64,000 nucleotides of DNA, taken from Candidatus Salinicoccus stercoripullorum. GTDB taxonomy: Bacteria; Bacillota; Bacilli; Staphylococcales; Salinicoccaceae. The translations under genes were made by a program, and so were the position numbers. Below are positions 31,751-42,344 of the stretch, one piece after another. The stretch covers positions 159,812 to 223,811 of the forward strand of contig DXHR01000025.1 in assembly GCA_019113295.1 (NCBI GenBank). Direction: 5' to 3'. The notes beneath the pieces were generated by a model, which saw nothing but the letters and a program-made list of their open reading frames with translations, made no database searches and had not been told where the DNA came from. Positions within the stretch are counted from its first letter, which is position 1; each line of letters begins with the position of its first letter.

Positions 31751-31775
31751 TACGCCGGGAGCGCCTCCCGGCGTA
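31751..31775. terminator. Hairpin terminator
   Basis: tacgccgggagcgcctcccggcgta between convergent genes. Confidence 0.75.
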
Positions 31776-31777
31776 TT

Positions 31778-33199
31778 CTATTTCAGCCGTTCATAAAAAT
31801 AACCGGCTATCTTTTTTGTGTTCTGAATCAGAATCCACACGGAAGTGGACATGTAATCCGCACCTACGGTCAGAGCCCCAAGCGCGAACATTCCTTTTAG
31901 AGTACCGATATTCGGGCTGATGACATTGCGTGTCCGGTCCACCATAATTCCACCGAATTCATTTCTTTCGATCAGTTGGTGATCATGGAGCGCAACTATC
32001 AGACCATTCATGTCTTTCTCTATGTCCTTGACAGGGCCGGTGGCATTTATGAGGGTATCAACCCGGTAATGTTCACCTTCATCCGTCCAGATGGAGAATC
32101 TGTCTCCTGTATCCACATTTTCCATGCCGTCCACAATAACAAGTCTGCCCTCGTCCGCCCATTCGACCAGCTTTTCCGCCGCCTCCTTCGGCATGGGAGA
32201 ATGGTTTTCATCGATCAAAGGGTGATATTCATCCATGAATTTCCTTTTGTCCGTTCTTGATAAGTATTGGAACACTTCACTGAAAATCGGGTTCAACGCC
32301 ATGATCAGATAATGCAGACGCCCTACACCTTCAGGATTGTCCATGTCATATTTCAAATCCCGTATCGTATCGCCCGTCCGTCTCGTAAGCAGGGAAGGGT
32401 CAACACCGTTGGCATCCATCTCCCTCAAAAACAGCTGCTTCAACAAAGGCAGCGGAATCTCATCATTTTCCACAAGGGAATGAAGTGTTTCTTTTGTGAA
32501 ATACTGCAGTTCTATATCGGCATGTGCGCCTCTTACAGACGGCATTTCCCCGCTTCTGGAAAAAATGAATACCCTGTCTTTTTTATTCTCGAGAAGAAGA
32601 TACCGCACACAGTCGATCGCAGACAGGCCGGATCCGATGATTCCAGTCTCACCGGCCGGGTTATCCAGTCTCTCCTCCACCGGATAAGGGTCCTGTATAT
32701 ACCTCTCTTCTCCCTCAAGGCTGTAGGGATCGCTGTACCTGAGCATTCCCATGGTCAGAAATACATAATCATACACTTTGACCCTGCCTTCTGACTTGAG
32801 TTTGAACTGTCCGGTTTCTGAATCGAACTGGATATCTTCCACCATACCGGGGATGAAATGGACATTTTCATGGTATCTCACAAAAGACTCCATCTTATCC
32901 CTTGTATACTCCCCGAACTGCTCCCGGCTGGTGTATCTGACCACCGGGTAACCTTTTGATTTCAGCCAGTATACATAATCGTTCGGATCACTTCCCAGGT
33001 ACATTTCCTCAGATGGGATATTGATGAGCAGATGGCCGCTGTCCCTCTGGTATGCCGGGCCTTTCCCCGCCAGAATTTCATTGTCATACATATCCAGTTG
33101 TATATTTTCCGTGTATCTGTCATCGTTTACGATATGACTGACGGTGGATACTCCGGTTACTCCGCAGCCGATGACTGCCGCCTTTACTGATTGGACCAT
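31778..33199 (-). CDS. FAD/NAD(P)-binding protein (PF13454-like)
   Basis: AAVIGCGVTGVSTVSHI Rossmann; GKGPAYQRDSGHLLINIPSEEM. Confidence 0.82.
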   Translation of the reverse strand: MVQSVKAAVIGCGVTGVSTVSHIVNDDRYTENIQLDMYDNEILAGKGPAYQRDSGHLLINIPSEEMYLGSDPNDYVYWLKSKGYPVVRYTSREQFGEYTRDKMESFVRYHENVHFIPGMVEDIQFDSETGQFKLKSEGRVKVYDYVFLTMGMLRYSDPYSLEGEERYIQDPYPVEERLDNPAGETGIIGSGLSAIDCVRYLLLENKKDRVFIFSRSGEMPSVRGAHADIELQYFTKETLHSLVENDEIPLPLLKQLFLREMDANGVDPSLLTRRTGDTIRDLKYDMDNPEGVGRLHYLIMALNPIFSEVFQYLSRTDKRKFMDEYHPLIDENHSPMPKEAAEKLVEWADEGRLVIVDGMENVDTGDRFSIWTDEGEHYRVDTLINATGPVKDIEKDMNGLIVALHDHQLIERNEFGGIMVDRTRNVISPNIGTLKGMFALGALTVGADYMSTSVWILIQNTKKIAGYFYERLK

Positions 33200-33297
33200 T
33201 TTTCAACTCTCTCCTCCGGTAGACTGTTATGTTACCATTATATATAGAATTTTATAAATTTGCATAAATGAATCTTGAAGCGGGTGGAGGCGAACCA

Positions 33298-33666
33298 TTG
33301 AAACGATATTTATACATAGCAGCCGGGGCAATGATCGGGGCGGTGCTCAGACTCTCAATTTCCCTTTTCTCATCATATGCCGGGCTGCCGTTCTTTACAG
33401 GCACTTTCATAGTCAATATGATCGGTGCTTTTGCCGCCGGCTATGTCACATGCAGGATCATTGAAGCAGGAAGCCTCAGGAAAGACTTTCTAATAACCGG
33501 CCTGCTGGGGAGTTTCACCACTTTCTCGATGCTCTCATATGAGCAGTATATGCTGCTCGCCATCGGGGATTATGTCATGTTTACAGTCTATGCCGCAATC
33601 AATCTCATGAGCGGTCTCACCCTTGCCGCACTGGGCTGGAAGATTGCAGAAAGGAGGAACAGATGA
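33298..33666 (+). CDS. crcB: Fluoride channel CrcB/Fluc subunit 1
   Basis: GAMIGAVLRLSIS, GTFIVNMIGAFAAGY, LLGSFTTFSMLSYE; likely TTG start near 33298. Confidence 0.9.
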   Translation: MKRYLYIAAGAMIGAVLRLSISLFSSYAGLPFFTGTFIVNMIGAFAAGYVTCRIIEAGSLRKDFLITGLLGSFTTFSMLSYEQYMLLAIGDYVMFTVYAAINLMSGLTLAALGWKIAERRNR

Positions 33667-34022
33667 CCCTCTTTGTACTGGCTGTGGGGGCAGCGTTCGG
33701 TGCTGTGCTCCGTTCCGCTGTCCTTGATCTGAAAATATTCAGACGTTTTACCATCCCTTACGGAACCATCACAGTAAATATCGCCGGTTCATTTCTGATG
33801 GGACTCTGTGTACCTGTCCTCCAATCGTCAGGCATGCTCTATACCGGAATGATATTCGGTTTCCTGGGCGGTTTTACGACATATTCCACCTTCAGTCTGG
33901 ATCAGCTTTCGCTGCTTCAGGAAAAAAGGTACAGGGAACTGTTCAGATACAGCTTCATAACAATATTTTTCAGCATGGTCGCTCTGGCGGCAGGTCTCAT
34001 GACAGGCGTGTCCATGTCATGA
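33663..34022 (+). CDS. crcB: Fluoride channel CrcB/Fluc subunit 2
   Basis: GAAFGAVLRSAVLD, GTITVNIAGSFLMGL, FLGGFTTYSTFSLD; overlaps subunit 1. Confidence 0.92.
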   Translation: MTLFVLAVGAAFGAVLRSAVLDLKIFRRFTIPYGTITVNIAGSFLMGLCVPVLQSSGMLYTGMIFGFLGGFTTYSTFSLDQLSLLQEKRYRELFRYSFITIFFSMVALAAGLMTGVSMS

Positions 34023-34056
34023 AAAGGCGGGCCCCGTAAAGTGGACCCGCCTTTTC
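34022..34056. terminator. Hairpin terminator
   Basis: aaaaggcgggccccgtaaagtggacccgcctttt. Confidence 0.8.
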
Positions 34057-34058
34057 CA

Positions 34059-35438
34059 TTATATTTTCATTGAGGTGATTTTCGTCTCAAGATATGGTTC
34101 TATGCCCTCCAGGCCGCCTTCGCGCCCGATTCCGCTTTCTTTCAGACCGCCGAATGGGATGTGTGCGGCACTTGGCTTGCCATTGTTCCAGCCCAGCACC
34201 CCGAAATTCAGTCCTTCCTGAAGCCTGATGCCGTCACGGTAGCTTTCAGTGAAGAAATACGCTGCAAGGCCGTATTCAGTGTCGTTTGCCTTTTCGATGG
34301 CTTCATCGAGATCGCTGAAGGTCTGGATGGGGGCAACCGGCCCGAACGTCTCTTCATTCATGATGATCATTTCATCTGTTGCGCCCGTAATCACAGTCGG
34401 TTCGATGAAATAACCTTCAGAATGATCTCCGTTGCCGCCGGCGGTAATGGTACCGCCTTTTTCCCGGGCATCACTGATATGTTCCATCACTTTATCATAA
34501 CCGTCTTTGTTGATCATCGGACCGACCTGGACACCTTCATCCATACCGTTGCCCATTTTGAGTGTTTTTACCTTTTCGCTGAATTTTTCACTGAACACGT
34601 CCGCGATATCCTCATGCACATAAAACCTGTTGGCACACACGCATGTCTGTCCGGAATTTCTGAACTTCGTTGCAATGGCATGATCCACAGCAGTTTCAAG
34701 ATCCGCATCCTTATGGACAACAAGAGGGGCATGGCCCCCCAGTTCCATCGTGATGTTCTTGACGGTGGATGCGGCGCCTTCCATCAGCTTCTTCCCCACT
34801 GCAGTAGAACCCGTAAATGTCAGTTTCATCACTTTATCAGACTTTGAAAATACTTCCCCGGCATCTTTGCCGGAAGCATTCACATACTGGATGACCCCTT
34901 CATCAAATCCTGCATCTTTGGCCAGATCGAGGAATTTCATCGCTGAAAGCGGAGTTTCCCTTGCCGGTTTCACCAGAAATGTGCATCCGGCTGCAACAGC
35001 AGGCGCCGCTTTCCTGGCCATCATGGCGACAGGAAAGTTCCATGGGGTGATGGCAGCCACGACACCGATCGGCTGTTTGGTCACTACAAGTCTCACATCG
35101 TCTTCATGCGGTGGAATCGTACGCCCGTATGCACGCTTGCCTTCCTCCGCATAATAGTCGATGTAGCTGCATGCATACTCCACTTCGCCGAGAGATTCGG
35201 CCAGCGGCTTGCCATTCTCTTTTGTGATAATCTCCGCAATCTCATCTCTATTTTCACGGATGCGTTTTGCCCATTCGGCCAGGAGGGCGCTCCTGTCATG
35301 TGCATTTTTCTTTTTATACTTCTTAAAAGCCTGATGCGCCGTTTCGATTTTCGCTTCAATATCTTCTCTCGAATCTTTTTTAATGCTTCTGATTTCTTCC
35401 CCGGTTGCAGGGTTCATAACTGCTATCTCTTCAGACAT
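34059..35438 (-). CDS. gabD: NAD-dependent succinate-semialdehyde dehydrogenase
   Basis: ALDH motifs (AITPWNFPVAMMARKAAPAVAAGC, MELGGHAPLVV, NSGQTCVCANRFYV). Confidence 0.93.
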   Translation of the reverse strand: MSEEIAVMNPATGEEIRSIKKDSREDIEAKIETAHQAFKKYKKKNAHDRSALLAEWAKRIRENRDEIAEIITKENGKPLAESLGEVEYACSYIDYYAEEGKRAYGRTIPPHEDDVRLVVTKQPIGVVAAITPWNFPVAMMARKAAPAVAAGCTFLVKPARETPLSAMKFLDLAKDAGFDEGVIQYVNASGKDAGEVFSKSDKVMKLTFTGSTAVGKKLMEGAASTVKNITMELGGHAPLVVHKDADLETAVDHAIATKFRNSGQTCVCANRFYVHEDIADVFSEKFSEKVKTLKMGNGMDEGVQVGPMINKDGYDKVMEHISDAREKGGTITAGGNGDHSEGYFIEPTVITGATDEMIIMNEETFGPVAPIQTFSDLDEAIEKANDTEYGLAAYFFTESYRDGIRLQEGLNFGVLGWNNGKPSAAHIPFGGLKESGIGREGGLEGIEPYLETKITSMKI

Positions 35439-35529
35439 CCCTGTTCCTCCTTAGAAATATATGATTTTGCAATAAAAAAAGCCCTACTGAAAGTATAGGA
35501 CTTTTAAAGTATTAAAACAAAATATAAGA

Positions 35530-36438
35530 TCAAGGATTCAGGCTGAATATTTCTTCAGCAATCTCATCCAGTTCTTTGACAGTGTACTGGAACCTGCCGT
35601 GGAAAACATATTTCAGGAAGAAGTTCTCGAGCTCTTCTTCACCGACAAGGACCTTGGTTGTAGGGTCCGCCGAATAATTCGTGATGGAATAATTTCCATT
35701 ATCGACCGGATTGAAGTAGATCATCGGCACGACATCGTATTGAAGCTTCAATACATTTTTAAGTTTTTCGGCAGAAAGTCTGGTTTCTTCTATAGTATGG
35801 TTGTAATGGTTCACGGAAACATTTCGGTCGTCCGCTTTTTCGAATATCAGTGTCTGTTCTTTCGTTTTATCGAGATCCAGCAGGTCAAAGAAAGATTCGA
35901 CATAAGGAAGACTGTCGAAGTTTTCTTCGTTCACACCATGGAGGATGTGTCCGCCCCAGTATTTTGAATCGATCATATAGATACCGGTCCGAGTCAGTAC
36001 AAGATGATCGATCTTGCGTGTGTTCGTATAGTTCCTGGACGGAAGGTACACGTTTGAAAGGATGTACATATCCGTTTCCCTGATCTTCTCATCCCGTACA
36101 AGACGCTCCTTGAGCTGGATGAGGGAGAGGTCTGTGAGATACTCGCCTTTATCCACTGTAAACTGGCGCAGGCTTGAAAGTTTATTGTTCAGTAAAGTTG
36201 TATCGTTATGATATTTTTCATTTAAAGTGGAAACCTCTTTTTTATGACTGAGGCGTTCCTCTTCCTGATCGGATTCATATTTCTCTATCAATCCCTGCTT
36301 CTCCTTGCTATACTCTTCAGTAAGTGCATTGACTTTGTTCCTGTTCTTGAAGAAATAAACAAGAAATGCCACTGCAATAATCAGTAGAACTGCAGCAACC
36401 GCAATAAATATCGGATTAGTGAAAATTTCAGTATTCAT
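35530..36438 (-). CDS. Membrane-anchored NERD (nuclease-related) domain protein
   Basis: N-terminal TM and coiled coil then DMYILSNVYLPSRNYTNTRKIDHLVLTRTGIYMIDSKYWGGHI. Confidence 0.85.
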   Translation of the reverse strand: MNTEIFTNPIFIAVAAVLLIIAVAFLVYFFKNRNKVNALTEEYSKEKQGLIEKYESDQEEERLSHKKEVSTLNEKYHNDTTLLNNKLSSLRQFTVDKGEYLTDLSLIQLKERLVRDEKIRETDMYILSNVYLPSRNYTNTRKIDHLVLTRTGIYMIDSKYWGGHILHGVNEENFDSLPYVESFFDLLDLDKTKEQTLIFEKADDRNVSVNHYNHTIEETRLSAEKLKNVLKLQYDVVPMIYFNPVDNGNYSITNYSADPTTKVLVGEEELENFFLKYVFHGRFQYTVKELDEIAEEIFSLNP

Positions 36439-36532
36439 GGTTGAGTTTCAATTCCTTCCAAATAATGATTTCATGCCTTCTTCAAGGCTTTGTCCATTAT
36501 AACAAAATTATTAATATATAAGTGAGGTAAAC

Positions 36533-36850
36533 ATGCGATTTTTTATAAATTATAAGTATTTCCCGCCGATGATCAATGATGTGTTCGTCAATTTCGATCC
36601 AGTATCAATCATCGTCGAGGAAAACTCCCAGAATGACGGGTATATATTCGAAGCACTCTCCCTGTATGATGAGTTTCCGTTCATAAACAGCAGAGCCCAG
36701 ATGGAAACCCGCGTTAATACCATCATGCTGGAGAGTTTCAGTGTCTTTCCGAATAAACTGGGCTGCGAAGGCGAACAGTATCCGCTCGATGATGAAATGA
36801 TTGGCCAGCTTTGGAAGATCAAACAGAAATGGATGCGGATGCAGCCTTAA
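36533..36850 (+). CDS. Hypothetical protein, 105 aa
   Basis: Intact ORF with upstream RBS (agtgaggt); no family recognised. Confidence 0.6.
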   Translation: MRFFINYKYFPPMINDVFVNFDPVSIIVEENSQNDGYIFEALSLYDEFPFINSRAQMETRVNTIMLESFSVFPNKLGCEGEQYPLDDEMIGQLWKIKQKWMRMQP

Positions 36851-36915
36851 GTATGTTCTCTGCGTAAAGGTCCCAGGAGTCTTCTGAAGAACAACATGAT
36901 TCTGCCCACACTTTT

Positions 36916-36943
36916 AAGACCCCGGAAATCATTCCGGGGTCTG
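36916..36943. terminator. Hairpin terminator
   Basis: agaccccggaaatcattccggggtct. Confidence 0.75.
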
Positions 36944-36945
36944 TT

Positions 36946-38139
36946 TTAGTTCACTTCTACTTTTTTCAATTCCTTCTGCAGCTGATCCACTTTATCCGTT
37001 GCTTCCCACGGACACTCTTCTGCATTTCTGCCGAAATGGCCGTAGCTTGCCGTATTTTTGTAGATCGGCCTCCTGAGATTGAGCATTTCGATGATACCGT
37101 CAGGTGAAAGATTGAAAAGTTTACGGATAGCACATGTAATCTCCTCTTCAGAGTATTCGGATGTACCGAACGTATCGACCGAGATGGAAACCGGCTGGCT
37201 CACCCCTATTGCATAGGCAAGCTGGATCTCACATTTATCCGCCACTTTCGCAGCGACGATGTTTTTGGCGATGTACCGTGCTGCGTATGCAGCCGAACGG
37301 TCCACTTTTGTGGGGTCCTTGCCGCTGAAAGCACCGCCTCCATGCCTTGCGTAGCCACCATAAGTATCGACGATGATCTTCCTGCCGGTCAGTCCTGCAT
37401 CCCCCTGCGGGCCTCCGATGACAAAACGACCGGTCGGATTGATGATATACTTCGTCTCTTCATCCAGCAGTTCAGAAGGGACGACTGCTCCAATTACATG
37501 ATTGCGGATGTCATCGTAGATACGTTCCACAGGAATATCGTCATGATGCTGTGTGGAAATGACAATCGTGTCCAGCCTTTTCACCTGATCATTTTCGTCA
37601 TACTCCACTGTGACCTGCGTTTTTCCGTCAGGTCTCAGGTAATCGAGAATATTCTCCTTCCTGACAACAGTCAGGCGTTTTGACAGTTTGTGCGCAAGAG
37701 ATATTGGCAGGGGCATAAGTTCTTCTGTTTCATTGCATGCATATCCAAACATCAGGCCCTGGTCCCCTGCGCCTGTGGATATTACACCGCTGTCACGCGT
37801 TTCAACCGCATTATCCACCCCCTGGGCAATATCCTGCGATTGCTCATCAATCCCCGTCAATACCGACATGGTCTTGTAATCATAGCCGTACTTCGCACGG
37901 GTATAGCCAATATTTTTCACAGTTTCCCTGACTATTTTGGGGATATCGACGTAAGTCTTCGTGCTGATTTCACCCACTATCATCGCCATGCCGGTGTTAA
38001 CAACCGTCTCACAGGCAACCCTGGCATTGACATCCCCTTTTAATATTTCATCCAGAATCGCATCAGATATCTGATCCGCAATTTTATCAGGATGTCCCTC
38101 CGTTACAGATTCCGAAGTGAAAAGCCTGCGCTCTGCCAT
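36946..38139 (-). CDS. metK: S-adenosylmethionine synthetase
   Basis: [55 protein letters not shown]. Confidence 0.98.
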   Translation of the reverse strand: MAERRLFTSESVTEGHPDKIADQISDAILDEILKGDVNARVACETVVNTGMAMIVGEISTKTYVDIPKIVRETVKNIGYTRAKYGYDYKTMSVLTGIDEQSQDIAQGVDNAVETRDSGVISTGAGDQGLMFGYACNETEELMPLPISLAHKLSKRLTVVRKENILDYLRPDGKTQVTVEYDENDQVKRLDTIVISTQHHDDIPVERIYDDIRNHVIGAVVPSELLDEETKYIINPTGRFVIGGPQGDAGLTGRKIIVDTYGGYARHGGGAFSGKDPTKVDRSAAYAARYIAKNIVAAKVADKCEIQLAYAIGVSQPVSISVDTFGTSEYSEEEITCAIRKLFNLSPDGIIEMLNLRRPIYKNTASYGHFGRNAEECPWEATDKVDQLQKELKKVEVN

Positions 38140-38187
38140 CTATAAAACTCCTTTGATTAGTTTATTAGCTATCTCTCAGTAAAATAA

Positions 38188-38338
38188 TAAAGCCTTTTCC
38201 ATGAGACAGGAAAAGGCTTCGCTCTTCCCCTTATCGATCAGAATAACTTCTGCATCCTTTAGCACCTTTCTTTATAGAAAAGAGGTTGCCGGGCTTCACA
38301 GGGTATGTTCCCTCCACCGACTCTTGATAAGAGATAAC
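38188..38338 (-). ncRNA. SAM-I (S-box) riboswitch upstream of metK
   Basis: Minus strand CTCTTATCAAGAGTCGGTGGAGGGAACATACCCTGTGAAGCCCGGCAACC…AGGTGCTAA, then terminator AAGCCTTTTCCTGTCTCATGGAAAAGGCTTTATT. Confidence 0.95.
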
Positions 38339-38481
38339 TTAATCTATAATATACTAGATGACGGGCATCAATTCAAGGCAATATTACTTGATTTAATATG
38401 TCATATCATTTTATAATGTGTTATACTATTTCCTGAAAGGGTCATACAAATCCAAATTCGCATAAAAATGGAGGCATACAT

Positions 38482-40071
38482 ATGGTAAATCATTCCGAAC
38501 TAATCCAAAACCTTATTTCTAAAGAAACTGCGAAGATCCAGCTTTCTGTTCCACAGCTTGTTGAAAGTTCCCTCAGGAGAGGTGAAGGGAAACTGACTGA
38601 GTCCGGTGCTTTGAGAGCCGAGACCGGAAAATATACGGGCAGAAGTCCCAAAGATCGTTTTATAGTTGAAGATGACGTTTCCAGGGACAAAGTGGACTGG
38701 GGAGAGGTCAATCAGCCGATTTCAGAAGAGGTGTTCAACAGCCTCTACGGAAAAGTCGTCGATCATCTTGATAAGAAGGATGAAGTTTTCGTTTTCAACG
38801 GCTATGCCGGTGCGGATGAGAAAACAAGACTGAACCTGAGGGTCGTCAATGAGTACAGCTGGCATAACATGTTCGCCCGCACGATGTTCATCCGTCCCGA
38901 CACAAAGGATGAGGCGCTTGAGATCGACCCGCAGTTCACCATCGTCTCCGCCCCTACTTTCAAAGCAGATCCATCTGTCGATGGTACTAAATCGGAAGCT
39001 TTCATCATTGTCTCCCTTGAAAAAGGTGTGATTTTGATCGGCGGTACCGAATATGCCGGCGAAATGAAGAAATCCATTTTTTCCATCATGAACTATCTGC
39101 TGCCTGAAAAAGGCATCATGAGTATGCACTGCTCTGCCAATGTAGGTGAAAATAAAGATGTGGCATTGTTCTTCGGCCTTTCCGGCACCGGAAAAACAAC
39201 GCTTTCAGCAGATCCACAAAGGGAACTGATCGGTGATGATGAGCATGGATGGAATGAAGACGGCGTGTTCAATATCGAAGGCGGCTGCTACGCTAAGACA
39301 ATCAATCTTTCTGCTGAAAAGGAACCGGAGATCTTCCAGGCGATACGCTTTGGTTCCGTCCTTGAAAACGTCGTTCTTGATGAGACAGGCGAACCGGACT
39401 ATGACGACGGGGAACTGACTGAAAACACCCGTGCTGCCTACCCGCTTCATCATATTGATAATGCACGCATCCCTTCGATTGCCGGTCATCCAAACACGAT
39501 CATCTTCCTGACTGCAGATGCGTTTGGCGTGCTGCCTCCGATTTCAAAGTTGACGAAATCCCAGGCAATGTACCATTTCCTGAGCGGTTTCACTTCTAAG
39601 CTTGCAGGAACTGAAAGAGGTATCACTTCTCCGCAGCCCGTTTTCTCTACGTGCTTCGGCTCTCCGTTCCTGCCGCTTCACGCCACTACTTATGCGAATA
39701 TGCTCGGCGATCTGATTGATGAACACGATGTGGATGTCTACCTTGTGAACACGGGATGGTCCGGCGGTGAATACGGCGTGGGTAAACGCATGGATCTCAG
39801 CCATACTCGTTCCATGGTAAGACGCGCCATCAGCGGAGAACTCGCACTCAATGCTTTCGAAGAAGATTCCGTTTTCGGTCTGAGCATCCCGGTCTCTGTA
39901 CCTGGAGTACCGAGTGAGATCCTGAATCCGAGAAACACATGGGAGTCCACCGCCGCCTACGATGAAAAGGCGAAGGATCTGAAAGAATCATTCATAGAGA
40001 ACTTCAAAAAGTTCGGGGAAGATTCAGAAGAGATTGCCGGAAATGGCGGTTTCTCACTCCAGACCCAATAA
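38482..40071 (+). CDS. pckA: Phosphoenolpyruvate carboxykinase (ATP)
   Basis: [27 protein letters not shown]. Confidence 0.97.
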   Translation: MVNHSELIQNLISKETAKIQLSVPQLVESSLRRGEGKLTESGALRAETGKYTGRSPKDRFIVEDDVSRDKVDWGEVNQPISEEVFNSLYGKVVDHLDKKDEVFVFNGYAGADEKTRLNLRVVNEYSWHNMFARTMFIRPDTKDEALEIDPQFTIVSAPTFKADPSVDGTKSEAFIIVSLEKGVILIGGTEYAGEMKKSIFSIMNYLLPEKGIMSMHCSANVGENKDVALFFGLSGTGKTTLSADPQRELIGDDEHGWNEDGVFNIEGGCYAKTINLSAEKEPEIFQAIRFGSVLENVVLDETGEPDYDDGELTENTRAAYPLHHIDNARIPSIAGHPNTIIFLTADAFGVLPPISKLTKSQAMYHFLSGFTSKLAGTERGITSPQPVFSTCFGSPFLPLHATTYANMLGDLIDEHDVDVYLVNTGWSGGEYGVGKRMDLSHTRSMVRRAISGELALNAFEEDSVFGLSIPVSVPGVPSEILNPRNTWESTAAYDEKAKDLKESFIENFKKFGEDSEEIAGNGGFSLQTQ

Positions 40072-40076
40072 TATTG

Positions 40077-40109
40077 AAAATGCAGCCAAAATTGATTTGG
40101 CTGCATTTT
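40077..40109. terminator. Hairpin terminator
   Basis: aaaatgcagccaaaattgatttggctgcatttt. Confidence 0.8.
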
Positions 40110-40606
40110 CATTTGGGAAAGAAAGTATCATCAAAGCTCATATCATATAAATATCTGATGCAGTCATCTTCAAGCAGAATGCTCCGTTTTTCCTCCGGCA
40201 CTTCATCTATACTTCCAAAAAGCACCGGCCCCATCGTTTCCAGATAGTCGCATTTGAAGAATATATCTTTGATATCCGCAAAATATACGGCTTTCATAAA
40301 CGACTCAGCGTCATGGACCTTATAGTATCCGATATATTTGAGCGCCCTGATGCTCGCTCCTGTCTCTTCAAACACTTCCCTGTGCACAGCCTCTTCCAAT
40401 GTTTCTCCCGGCTCCACCTTACCACCGGGAAATTCCACACCCCGTATCTTATGATCCGTCAGAAGATACTTGCCATCCATCCTGCATATCGCAAGGACAT
40501 GTCCCGCAGATCCATTCTCTTTAAATTCCAACGTGACTCTTCTTCCTTCAAAATCTTTGAATTCAAGCATTTCATCAACTCCGATATTTGCCTTTATGAC
40601 AGCCAC
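40109..40606 (-). CDS. ytkD: Nudix hydrolase, YtkD-like nucleoside triphosphatase
   Basis: Nudix box [23 protein letters not shown]. Confidence 0.88.
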   Translation of the reverse strand: MAVIKANIGVDEMLEFKDFEGRRVTLEFKENGSAGHVLAICRMDGKYLLTDHKIRGVEFPGGKVEPGETLEEAVHREVFEETGASIRALKYIGYYKVHDAESFMKAVYFADIKDIFFKCDYLETMGPVLFGSIDEVPEEKRSILLEDDCIRYLYDMSFDDTFFPK

Positions 40607-40648
40607 CCCTTATCATTAAGATACAAAAAAGAATGTCTGGTGATTGTT

Positions 40649-40891
40649 ATGCGTACTGTACTCCTGTCTCTGTTCCGGTTCTATCAGAAGTTCATCTCGC
40701 CGATGTTCCCGCCAAGCTGCCGGTTCAATCCGACATGTTCGAATTACGGCATTGAGGCAATCCGGGAACATGGTGCTCTGAAAGGGGCCTGGCTGACGGC
40801 CAAAAGGATACTGAAGTGCCATCCGTTCCATCCCGGCGGATACGACCCTGTGCCTTTGAATCCTAAAAATTATACAGATAAAAAGCGGTAG
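40649..40891 (+). CDS. yidD: Membrane protein insertion efficiency factor YidD
   Basis: [38 protein letters not shown]; start at 40649 rather than the ORF-track start at 40313. Confidence 0.95.
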   Translation: MRTVLLSLFRFYQKFISPMFPPSCRFNPTCSNYGIEAIREHGALKGAWLTAKRILKCHPFHPGGYDPVPLNPKNYTDKKR

Positions 40892-40892
40892 C

Positions 40893-42296
40893 CTATATGC
40901 TGCTGCTTTTTTTCCTTTCAAATGCTTCCCTGTTCCTCGCCCTGGAGACTTTACCAGTCGAAGTCATAATCACTTCTTCCGTTTCATGGATTTCTTTTGG
41001 CAGTTTATATCTTGCCAGGCGTTGTTCAAGCACTGCCATGACTGCTGTCCTGTCCAAACCGGATCCGGCCTCAAGTTCTATCAGCAGTACAGGCACCTCG
41101 CCCCACTCCGCATCTTTCTGTTTGATGGCTACTGATTTCCTGACGGAGGCATGTGCTGCTGCAGCGTCCTCAATTTCCTTTGGATAAATGTTCTCCCCTC
41201 CGCTGATGATAAGGTCACTCCTCCTGTCCAGTATGTACAGATACCCTTCATCATCAATACGGCCAATGTCACCTGTCCTGAAATATCCTTCATCAAGTGA
41301 CAGTTCTGCATTCACATATCCTGTAGTAACCGCCGGTCCCTTCACAAGAAGTTCCCCCTCATTTTCCTCATCGATTCTGATTGATATATTATCAAGTGGC
41401 CGGCCGACCGTCCCTTTTAAGATTTTAGGATCCTCCGGTGAAATGGAAACAATCTGCGAGCAAGTCTCAGTCATACCGAATGAATTATATACAGGAAACC
41501 CTCTCTCAAGGGCACGATCCAGAATATCCATCGTCACACCGGCACCGCCAAGGAGTATACCTTCCAGATTATGCCTGCCTTCATGCTCCATCATCCGTCC
41601 GAGCATCACAGGTACCATGCTGACATGAGTCACTTTGTACTTCTCCAGCTCCTGCCACACATTCAGCGGCTCGAATTTTTCAATCAAAATCATCGTACAA
41701 CCGCGGATGACTGAACGCATCAGTATGGAAAAGCCTGAAATATGATAGATTGGATTGACATTCATCCATATACTGTCCGGCCCGTACCTGAATCGCTGTT
41801 CGCATCCAATGGCCGATTCATAGTGGTTTTCATAACTCTGCCTCACTGCTTTGGCACGGCCCGTCGTACCCGATGTGAACATGATCGAAAGGGCGTCTTT
41901 GCCGGAAACTGCTTTTTCATTATCATGGACATCCTGCAGACCATCCAGATCCGCGTAAATAAACACTCTGTAGCCGTCCATGGAAATTTTTTTTGTAGCC
42001 ACTATGGTATCGACTTCCACATCCTTCATCTGACTGTCGATTTCAACAACAGTCAGACGGCGGTTGATCATCACTAATTCAATTCCAGAAAGCATTGCTG
42101 CGTGGATCAGAATGGCCGCTTCAACAGTATTGTCTATAAAGAACCCGATTCTTCTCCTGCGCAGTGCATTCAATTTCTTCGAAACTGACAGTGCTTCTTC
42201 ATATAACTCCCTGAATGAGAGCATATTTCCATTGAATATGACCGCTGTCTTTTCAGGGCGCATGCCCGCCTGCATCTCCAACCAATTATAATCCAT
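40893..42296 (-). CDS. menE: o-succinylbenzoate--CoA ligase
   Basis: IMFTSGTTGRAKAVRQS AMP-binding motif; men cluster. Confidence 0.92.
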   Translation of the reverse strand: MDYNWLEMQAGMRPEKTAVIFNGNMLSFRELYEEALSVSKKLNALRRRRIGFFIDNTVEAAILIHAAMLSGIELVMINRRLTVVEIDSQMKDVEVDTIVATKKISMDGYRVFIYADLDGLQDVHDNEKAVSGKDALSIMFTSGTTGRAKAVRQSYENHYESAIGCEQRFRYGPDSIWMNVNPIYHISGFSILMRSVIRGCTMILIEKFEPLNVWQELEKYKVTHVSMVPVMLGRMMEHEGRHNLEGILLGGAGVTMDILDRALERGFPVYNSFGMTETCSQIVSISPEDPKILKGTVGRPLDNISIRIDEENEGELLVKGPAVTTGYVNAELSLDEGYFRTGDIGRIDDEGYLYILDRRSDLIISGGENIYPKEIEDAAAAHASVRKSVAIKQKDAEWGEVPVLLIELEAGSGLDRTAVMAVLEQRLARYKLPKEIHETEEVIMTSTGKVSRARNREAFERKKSSSI

Positions 42297-42310
42297 TTTT
42301 ACACCTCATT

Positions 42311-42337
42311 AAAAAAGCCCATCATCAGATGGGCAGG
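42311..42337 (-). terminator. Terminator downstream of menB, ahead of menE
   Basis: Minus strand TGCCCATCTGATGATGGGCTTTTTT. Confidence 0.75.
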
Positions 42338-42344
42338 ATAAAAC

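Noticed and set aside
33200-33300. Possible fluoride riboswitch before crcB
   Set aside because: Could not recognise the conserved crcB-motif sequence; listed only as a check.
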